Below are positions 6,626 to 11,513 of a stretch of DNA of 11,513 nucleotides, one piece after another. The notes beneath the pieces were generated by a model. That model did not search any database. It was not told the origin of the DNA and worked only from the letters and a program-made list of their open reading frames with translations. Source of the stretch: Lentisphaeria bacterium UBA1791 (GTDB lineage: Bacteria > Verrucomicrobiota > Lentisphaeria > Victivallales > Victivallaceae); contig DCFZ01000025.1 in assembly GCA_002314455.1 (NCBI GenBank), positions 27,611-39,123 of the forward strand, written 5' to 3'. The position numbers and the translations under genes are program-made. The first letter of the stretch is position 1. Each line of letters opens with the position of its first letter.

Positions 6626-6646
6626 GTCGGAAAAGTGGAAAAACGC

Positions 6647-6676
6647 TTGATTTTTTCGTATTTTCCGGTATATTAT
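6647..6676 (+). promoter_or_regulatory. Predicted promoter of thiI
   Basis: TTGATT (6647-6652) is followed after 16 bases by TATATT (6669-6674), or after 18 by TATTAT (6671-6676). The leader to the ATG at 6714 would be about 30 bases, with AGGGA (6699-6703) as ribosome-binding site. Confidence 0.5.
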
Positions 6677-6713
6677 CTCGCGAAAAGAATTCTTGTTCAG
6701 GGAAAGCATAAAA

Positions 6714-7910
6714 ATGTACAACTGCGTTATCTGCCGCTATCACGAGATCGCCACCAAGGGGAACAACCGCTCGATGTTTGAGCGCGTTTTTGTCGACAAC
6801 ATCCGCCATCAGTTGAAAGATGTTGCCGACTTGCGCGTCGGCAGGGTGCGCGGTCGCGTCTGGATCGACCACAAAAGCGGCGCCGATTTTACGGAAAGCG
6901 AAGAAGCCGTCATTTGCGAAAGTTTAGTTCGCGTCTGCGGACTTGCAAGTTTTTCCTTTGTCATCCGCACCGCCGTCGACGCCGACGCCATCCGGCGTGC
7001 CGCGATCGACCTCGTCCCGCGGCTCTTTGCGGAAACTCCCGGTGCGCGCACTTTCCGGATCCGCGCCCGGCGGAGCAACAAGAAATTTCCGATGCGGAGC
7101 CGCGACATCGAGATCGACCTCGTCAGCCGCATCGCGGAAATTCCCGGTCTTCCCGAATTTGAGATTGACCTCGACAATGCGGCGATCACCCTCGGGGTTG
7201 AGGTGCGCGACGAATTTGCGATCCTCTATGCCGCGAGCATTCCGGGGCCGGGCGGGTTGCCGACGGGGAGCAATCCGCGCGTTTTGACGCTGTTGTCGGG
7301 CGGGATCGATTCGCCGGTCGCCGCCTATTTGATGATGAAACGCGGTTCGCCGACGGATTACATCAGTTTTCACAGTTCGCCCTATACGCCGCCGGAAACG
7401 ACCGACAAGGTCACGCGCATCGCGAAGCACCTCAACCGCTTCCAGATCTCGGGCAGGCTTTATCTTGTCAACCTCGCGGAATTTCAGAAAGCGGTGCGCG
7501 ATTGCTGTGAAGAACGCTTCCGCACGGTGCTCTACCGCCGCGCGATGATGCGCATCGCGGAAAAAGTCGCCCTGCAACATAAATGCCGTGCGCTCGCGAC
7601 CGGCGAAGCGCTCGGTCAGGTCGCCAGTCAGACGCTGGTCAATCTCGACGTCATCAACCGCGCGATCGATATGCTGATTTTGCGGCCCGTGATCGGCGAG
7701 GACAAGCTCGACACGATCGCGACGGCGGAAAAGATCGGTACGATGGTGCTCTCGGCGCCGCAAGTGCCCGACAGCTGTACCGTTTTCGCCCCGGCGAGTC
7801 CGGCGACGGCGGCGCCGCTCAAGCAAGTGGAAATTCAGGAATCGCGCATCCCGGATTACGGCGCACTGCTCGACAAGATCGTTTCCGAAGTCGAGGTCGT
7901 CGAGCCGTAA
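6714..7910 (+). CDS. thiI: tRNA uridine 4-sulfurtransferase / thiamine sulfur transfer protein
   Basis: ThiI adenylates U8 of tRNA and transfers sulfur to make 4-thiouridine; in many bacteria it also passes sulfur to ThiS for the thiamine thiazole ring. The 398-residue protein opens with the family's RYxEIxxKGxNR pattern (RYHEIATKGNNR, 8-19). It continues with a ferredoxin-like/THUMP region (to about 170) and the PP-loop SGGIDS (195-200) of the adenylation domain. TGEALGQVASQTLVNL (297-312) and a Cys355 in DSCTVF, at the place of the conserved catalytic Cys344 of the E. coli enzyme, follow. The C-terminal rhodanese domain of the E. coli protein is absent, as in Bacillus ThiI, so a cysteine desulfurase may donate sulfur directly. 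The ATG at 6714 fits the conserved N-terminus; a TTG 21 bases upstream is in frame but adds unconserved residues. It ends 20 bases before the convergent kinase gene. Confidence 0.95.
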   Translation: MYNCVICRYHEIATKGNNRSMFERVFVDNIRHQLKDVADLRVGRVRGRVWIDHKSGADFTESEEAVICESLVRVCGLASFSFVIRTAVDADAIRRAAIDLVPRLFAETPGARTFRIRARRSNKKFPMRSRDIEIDLVSRIAEIPGLPEFEIDLDNAAITLGVEVRDEFAILYAASIPGPGGLPTGSNPRVLTLLSGGIDSPVAAYLMMKRGSPTDYISFHSSPYTPPETTDKVTRIAKHLNRFQISGRLYLVNLAEFQKAVRDCCEERFRTVLYRRAMMRIAEKVALQHKCRALATGEALGQVASQTLVNLDVINRAIDMLILRPVIGEDKLDTIATAEKIGTMVLSAPQVPDSCTVFAPASPATAAPLKQVEIQESRIPDYGALLDKIVSEVEVVEP

Positions 7911-7930
7911 GGATCGCGGCGCGGCAAAAA

Positions 7931-10222
7931 TCAGCGCGCGAGCATTTTGTCGAGGTCGATTACTTCGGCGTAGTACCAGTTCATCTTGCGGATGGGGAAA
8001 AGGAGAAAGAGTTTTCTGCCTTTTCCGACCTTGCCGACGGCGGAACCGAAGCCGCGCGATGCCGTCTCTCGGTACAAGGCGCCGTATTCGGTCGACGCGA
8101 GATGGATTGATTTCCCGTCGGAATTTTTCCAGATCGGTTTCCGGTCGCCCTTGCAGGAAACGAGCACGTTCCCCGTTTCGTCGAGCAGTAATCTCGCATC
8201 GGTGACGTCGGTGTCGTTGCCGTATTCGATCATGATCTCGCAGAAACGCTCGAGGACGACGTCAAATGCGCCGACGCCGAGCAACCGGTTGTTTTTGCGG
8301 CACGCCTGCATGCAGGTCATCATCTGCTTTTTGACCTGCAATCCCTGATAAGGCTTGCTCCAGTGAACGTTGCTGTCGGGGAGCTTGCTGCCCTGCTTGA
8401 ACCAGTTGCGGTCGCGCGGATCGTAATCGTCGGGCAGCGCATCGCTTCCCGGGTATTGGAGGAGCAGTCCGGCGTCGGTGCCAAAGTAGAACCAGAGCAT
8501 CATGTTGCCGTCCTGAAGCATTTCTCCCTTGATTTCCGCCAGCGATTTTTTCTCCGCCGGCAGAAGCGATCCCTCATGGAGAAAACGGGGAACGAGTTTT
8601 TCCATCACGATTGCGAGCTGGGCGAGTTCCCGCTCGGCGCGCACTTGGTCGAGATTTTTGGCGGCAAACCGGTACGCGCTGTGGTCGATCCGGAGCAGAC
8701 ACCCGTAATACGATGACTTGTACACGTCGGTAAGTTGCGCCGCATTTTCTTTGTCGATGAACGGCACCAGTTCCGGCGCGTCGGCCGCGGGCGGGAAATC
8801 CATCCGCGCCGCCGCCTCGGCAGTGAATTCTTTCATCAATGTTTCGAGATTGCCAAGCTTCTGTTCGATCTGGTAGGCCGCCATCGCCGCGTTTTTAGAA
8901 GTGAGTGACTGAACGTGCTCTAATTTGCGCTGGGCGATCTCGTTCTGGTGAGCGATGATCTCGGCCTGGTGCGCGTCGACTTCGGCTTTGCGGGCGGCGA
9001 TCTCGGCGTTGCGCTGGCGGTAAAGACTCCACGCGACGTTGGCGAGCAACGCGATCAAAAGTAGCGAAGTCGCAGCGGCGACGAATTTGCGGTGCTTGAT
9101 CATCGCGCGCCCGATCTTGCTGAAAAGGTTGTCGGGCAGAGCCTTGGTCTCTTCGTTGGCGAGATAGTTGCGCAGATCGCTGCTGAGCTCCTCGACGGAC
9201 TGGTAGCGCGCTTCGGGCGAAGTCGCCATCGCCTTTTTGACGATCGCGACAAGTTCGCGCGAAACAGGGGCGTGAAACGCGTGGCGGAACGACTCGGTTT
9301 CGCCGTTGCGCACTTTGGCGATCAATTTCTGCGGCGTGTCGCCGGTGAAGGCGGGTTTGAGGAAAACCACGTCAAAGAGGATGACGCCGAGGGCGAAAAT
9401 GTCGGCGCGCTGATCGCCGGGATGCCGGTTGAGAACTTCCGGCGCCATAAAGGGCGGCGTTCCCAGCGAGCTTACCGGCGCGCCGGGATGTTCGTTGTGG
9501 ATCGGCGTGGCGATGCCCCAGTCGATCAGATAGACTTCGCGGTATTCGCCGATGATGATGTTGCCGGGTTTGAGGTCGCGGTGCATCAAATTGCGGCTGT
9601 GAACGTAGCTGAGCGCATCGCAGACGCGCAAAAAAAGTTCGAGCCGGTAGCGGAGCGCCTTATCTTCATCGAAATGGCAGATTCCTTCTTCCCGGTAATG
9701 CTGGCAGGTTTCGTCGAGGTAGGTGGCGAGCGTCATGCCGCGGAGCATTTTCATCGAGAGGTGAAGCCCGTTTTGACCGTCACCGGTCAGCGAGTAAATC
9801 GGGACGACGGAGGGGTGCTCCAGTTGCGCGGTGATCTTCGCTTCGGCGATGAAGCTTTTGCGCGCCTGCTCGTCGTCGAGCAACTCCTTGCGGAGCGATT
9901 TGACGGCGACGATGCGTTCAAGGGTTTTGTCCTTGGCACGGAAAACGATGCCCTGACCGCCTTCGCCGAGGAGCTGTCCGCTTTCATAAAGTTCCTCTTT
10001 GCCGGGCAGGTGCGGATAAATTTCCGCCATATCGGCGTGGACGTCGCCGGCGGGGGATTCCATCTTTTGGGCGCGAATGAGCCGGGTGCGGCTGATTTCC
10101 AGATCGACGTCGCGGCGGCGGGTGAAAAAACGGGAAATGTCGATCGTCTTTTTCGGCTGCGTTTTTTTCGGCGTCGCCGGACGGGAAATTTTTTGCGTCT
10201 TGTCGGGAAAATCGTCCGCCAT
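7931..10222 (-). CDS. Membrane serine/threonine protein kinase with C-terminal double-Cache-like sensor
   Basis: This 763-residue protein has a PknB/Hanks-type kinase domain at about 80-355. The glycine loop is GEGGQG (86-91), with Lys108 in VAVK, Glu127 in helix C, HRDLKPGN (214-221), IDWG in place of DFG (Asp234) and APE (260-262). All catalytic residues are present, so it should be active. A basic, Thr/Pro-rich tail precedes it. One membrane helix (about 379-401) is followed by four heptads (406-433) that should form a coiled-coil stalk. The C-terminal part (about 485-760) resembles dCache ligand-sensing domains: YFGTDAGLLLQYP (578-590), DPRDRNWF (601-608), a later GVGAFDVV (649-656) and LLLDETGNVL in the second lobe. 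Topology puts the kinase inside and the sensor outside with no second helix. The ATG at 10222 has AAAGG seven bases upstream. It is divergent from a secreted protein of unknown function. Confidence 0.9.
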   Translation of the reverse strand: MADDFPDKTQKISRPATPKKTQPKKTIDISRFFTRRRDVDLEISRTRLIRAQKMESPAGDVHADMAEIYPHLPGKEELYESGQLLGEGGQGIVFRAKDKTLERIVAVKSLRKELLDDEQARKSFIAEAKITAQLEHPSVVPIYSLTGDGQNGLHLSMKMLRGMTLATYLDETCQHYREEGICHFDEDKALRYRLELFLRVCDALSYVHSRNLMHRDLKPGNIIIGEYREVYLIDWGIATPIHNEHPGAPVSSLGTPPFMAPEVLNRHPGDQRADIFALGVILFDVVFLKPAFTGDTPQKLIAKVRNGETESFRHAFHAPVSRELVAIVKKAMATSPEARYQSVEELSSDLRNYLANEETKALPDNLFSKIGRAMIKHRKFVAAATSLLLIALLANVAWSLYRQRNAEIAARKAEVDAHQAEIIAHQNEIAQRKLEHVQSLTSKNAAMAAYQIEQKLGNLETLMKEFTAEAAARMDFPPAADAPELVPFIDKENAAQLTDVYKSSYYGCLLRIDHSAYRFAAKNLDQVRAERELAQLAIVMEKLVPRFLHEGSLLPAEKKSLAEIKGEMLQDGNMMLWFYFGTDAGLLLQYPGSDALPDDYDPRDRNWFKQGSKLPDSNVHWSKPYQGLQVKKQMMTCMQACRKNNRLLGVGAFDVVLERFCEIMIEYGNDTDVTDARLLLDETGNVLVSCKGDRKPIWKNSDGKSIHLASTEYGALYRETASRGFGSAVGKVGKGRKLFLLFPIRKMNWYYAEVIDLDKMLAR
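8924..9007 (-). repeat. Four heptad repeats in the kinase stalk
   Basis: Residues 406-433 of the kinase are four consecutive seven-residue units of the form [AN]-E-[IV]-x-A-x-[KQ], encoded by four diverged 21-base repeats. They lie just after the membrane helix and would extend it as a dimeric coiled coil toward the sensor domain. Confidence 0.75.
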
Positions 10223-10249
10223 TATGATACCTTTCTCTTTTTTACATAT

Positions 10250-10278
10250 AAAATAAATGCGAAAAGAGAAAAATACAA
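10250..10278 (-). promoter_or_regulatory. Predicted promoter of the kinase gene
   Basis: On the minus strand TTGTAT (10273-10278), 17 bases, then TATTTT (10250-10255). The leader would be about 20 bases and includes the AAAGG ribosome-binding site (10230-10234). Confidence 0.45.
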
Positions 10279-10302
10279 ATGCTTTTCGATCAACTGATCC
10301 GC

Positions 10303-10361
10303 CAAGTTGCAGGAAAAATGAAATTTCAACAAAATGTCTCATTTTTAAGAAATGCAACTTG
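10303..10361. repeat. Nested inverted repeat between the kinase and secreted-protein genes
   Basis: The outer arms CAAGTTGCA (10303-10311) and TGCAACTTG (10353-10361) are a perfect 9-bp match. Inside them AAAAATGA (10314-10321) and TCATTTTT (10339-10346) form a perfect 8-bp pair. Unpaired joints of 2 and 6 bases separate the arms, around a 17-base centre. The outer right arm covers the first three bases of the -35 box of the rightward promoter. No T-run suggests a strong terminator. An operator, or a cruciform-forming site, is more likely. Confidence 0.7.
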
Positions 10362-10387
10362 CATAATGAAATTGTACAGGATATATT
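10359..10387 (+). promoter_or_regulatory. Predicted strong promoter of the secreted-protein gene
   Basis: TTGCAT (10359-10364), exactly 17 bases, then TATATT (10382-10387) is close to the sigma-70 consensus. The start point would be near 10394, giving a leader of about 34 bases. AAGGAG (10414-10419) lies eight bases before the ATG at 10428. Confidence 0.65.
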
Positions 10388-10427
10388 GAGACGTGACCCC
10401 AAAACAACCTTTTAAGGAGAAAAAGAA

Positions 10428-11390
10428 ATGAAAAAACTGTTTCAGTTCACCCTCGCACTGGTCGTCATGACGTTGACGGCGTTTACGCTCGGCGCTTCCG
10501 AGTTGCCCTCTTATGCGCCGAAAGACACCGACGTCATCCTCTTCGCCAATCTGAACCGCATCGCCAACAGCCGGTTGTTGCAGAAAATTTTCGAGCAGAA
10601 TCCCGAATTGCAGCAGATGCGGGAAAAATTCGTTCAGGAGGTGAAAAAGGAATCCGGTTTGAACTGGGAAGATATGATCAATTCGGAGGTCTGCTTCTTC
10701 ACGAATATCGACGAAATGCAAAAAGCGCCCGTTTTTCAGGCGCTCGCGATCAGCAATTCCGGCAAGGCGGAATATTTCTTTGACTATGTCGTCAAAGAGA
10801 CTTTGAACAGCGAAGGCGAAAAGCCTTTCATCGGCAAGCGCAACGGCGTGCGCGCCATCTGCGACGATGAAGTGGCGTTGCTGCTCCTTGATTCGCGCAT
10901 GCTGCAATTTTCGCTGAAACCGGAAGCGATGGATAAAGTGATCGACGTGCCGCTGACCAAGACGAACATCGCGCTTGCCAGCGACATTGATACCGGCGCG
11001 ATGTTGAGTATTGCCGTCGACATCACCAGCATCGAATTGCCTGCCGAAATCAAGAATGACGAAATGTTCAAGGATCTCGTCAACAATCTCGAAAAAATCA
11101 CCGTCAGTTTCAGCGAAAAAGGCGAGCAGTTCACCATTCACGCCGTGGCGACTTACCGCGACAAGGAAAGCGCCGCCGTCGCCTTTGCGGCGGATCAGAA
11201 GATCACGCAGGCGATGAAACAGTCGCTCGCGCAGATGGCGGAGCAGAATCCCGACGTCAAACCCCTCTTGAAGGTGCTCGAAGACGCCAAGGATGAATTG
11301 GACGGCAAAAACATCGAAGGCAACCTTGCCATCGACAGCGATCTCGTGATCCAGTTCTTCGCGATGATGATGGCGAACATCGGAAAATAA
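10428..11390 (+). CDS. Secreted or periplasmic protein of unknown function
   Basis: I do not recognise this 320-residue protein. It starts with a clear signal peptide: two lysines, a hydrophobic stretch to about residue 20, and likely cleavage after LGA at 23. No further membrane helix or lipobox is seen, so it should be periplasmic or exported. The mature part begins with YAPKDTDVILFANLNRI (29-45), a pattern reminiscent of secreted proteins of PVC bacteria that describe a 'P..TD.v...N' opening strand. It then alternates charged helices and strands, in two similar-sized halves. It has its own promoter, a strong ribosome-binding site and a terminator, so it is probably a single-gene unit expressed well. 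It is divergent from the Cache-sensor kinase, which could regulate it or sense the same condition (inference only). Confidence 0.85.
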   Translation: MKKLFQFTLALVVMTLTAFTLGASELPSYAPKDTDVILFANLNRIANSRLLQKIFEQNPELQQMREKFVQEVKKESGLNWEDMINSEVCFFTNIDEMQKAPVFQALAISNSGKAEYFFDYVVKETLNSEGEKPFIGKRNGVRAICDDEVALLLLDSRMLQFSLKPEAMDKVIDVPLTKTNIALASDIDTGAMLSIAVDITSIELPAEIKNDEMFKDLVNNLEKITVSFSEKGEQFTIHAVATYRDKESAAVAFAADQKITQAMKQSLAQMAEQNPDVKPLLKVLEDAKDELDGKNIEGNLAIDSDLVIQFFAMMMANIGK

Positions 11391-11412
11391 GCCGATACTT
11401 CCGACCTCATAT

Positions 11413-11461
11413 GGGAGTTGTTGCAAAACCTTCACCGGTAAGCAACAGCCCCCTTTTTTTT
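11413..11461 (+). terminator. Intrinsic terminator of the secreted-protein gene
   Basis: GGGAGTTGTTGC (11413-11424) pairs with GCAACAGCCCCC (11442-11453). The 12-position stem has one mismatch and one G-U pair, a 17-base loop, and eight T (11454-11461) directly after. It lies 22 bases past the stop codon. Confidence 0.8.
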
Positions 11462-11513
11462 GCCCTCATCTGATCTCGTAGCGTGGTAAGAACAAGAGAG
11501 GGCTCATTTCGCC
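11462..11513. other. Right edge, no gene seen
   Basis: The last 52 bases hold no recognisable gene. A 6-bp inverted repeat GCCCTC/GAGGGC (11462-11467 and 11498-11503) is present. The stretch with the terminator arm before it resembles the left edge of the window read on the other strand. Confidence 0.5.

Noticed and set aside
6924..7826. Minus-strand open frame opposite thiI
   Set aside because: It is rich in Arg and His with no motif, while ThiI on the plus strand is complete.
9092..10297. Long plus-strand open frame opposite the kinase domain
   Set aside because: It mirrors the codon structure of the kinase gene and has no domain, start signal or promoter.
10223..10402. Upstream extension of the kinase to 10402
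   Set aside because: It would cover the predicted promoter and has an unlikely AT-driven composition; the ATG at 10222 has a good ribosome-binding site.
10326..11435. Minus-strand open frame spanning the secreted-protein gene
   Set aside because: The plus strand has a signal peptide, ribosome-binding site, promoter and terminator; the opposite frame has none.
11462..11513. Start of a tRNA or riboswitch at the right edge
   Set aside because: A GAGGGC/GCCCTC pair can be drawn, but no D-loop, anticodon or known riboswitch core could be recognised before the window ends.

Overview
The window looks like chromosomal DNA from a Gram-negative bacterium with GC-rich coding regions and short AT-rich intergenic gaps. 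The evidence for Gram-negative is a TolC-type outer-membrane lipoprotein, a secreted protein and a kinase with a predicted periplasmic sensor. The DWG (not DFG) serine/threonine kinase and the secreted protein of unknown family recall the PVC group, perhaps Lentisphaerota/Victivallales. That placement is an inference from protein style, not from a marker gene. I see no mobile element, CRISPR array, rRNA or tRNA.

Left part (1-3138). About 220 bases without a gene hold small repeats and hairpins. Then come divergent coaD (CoA synthesis, minus) and ribF (FMN/FAD synthesis, plus), whose predicted promoters face each other across an 8-bp inverted repeat. ribF overlaps by 4 bases a sugar-nucleotide reductase-like gene of the CapF/WbjC type that lacks the usual cupin domain. 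This gene converges on, and overlaps the end of, a minus-strand gene for a small CDC123/D123-like ATP-grasp protein.

Middle (2410-6538, minus). Reading in the direction of transcription: a lone TolC-like outer-membrane lipoprotein gene with an Ala/Pro-rich tail, an intrinsic terminator, def (peptide deformylase), a multi-pass membrane protein of DUF1189-like layout, and the CDC123-like gene. The last three overlap one another and should be translationally coupled. The CDC123-like gene is the most unusual in the window: its eukaryotic relative assists assembly of translation initiation factor eIF2, and here it sits beside the enzyme that deformylates nascent proteins.

Right part (6714-11513). 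thiI (tRNA 4-thiouridine / thiamine sulfur transfer) is divergent from the tolC-like gene and converges on a large kinase gene. The kinase has an N-terminal cytoplasmic catalytic domain, one membrane helix, a heptad-repeat stalk and a C-terminal double-Cache-like sensor. Divergent from it is a secreted protein of unknown function with a strong predicted promoter and an intrinsic terminator. The spacer between the two carries a nested inverted repeat touching the -35 box, so kinase and secreted protein may form a regulated pair (inference).
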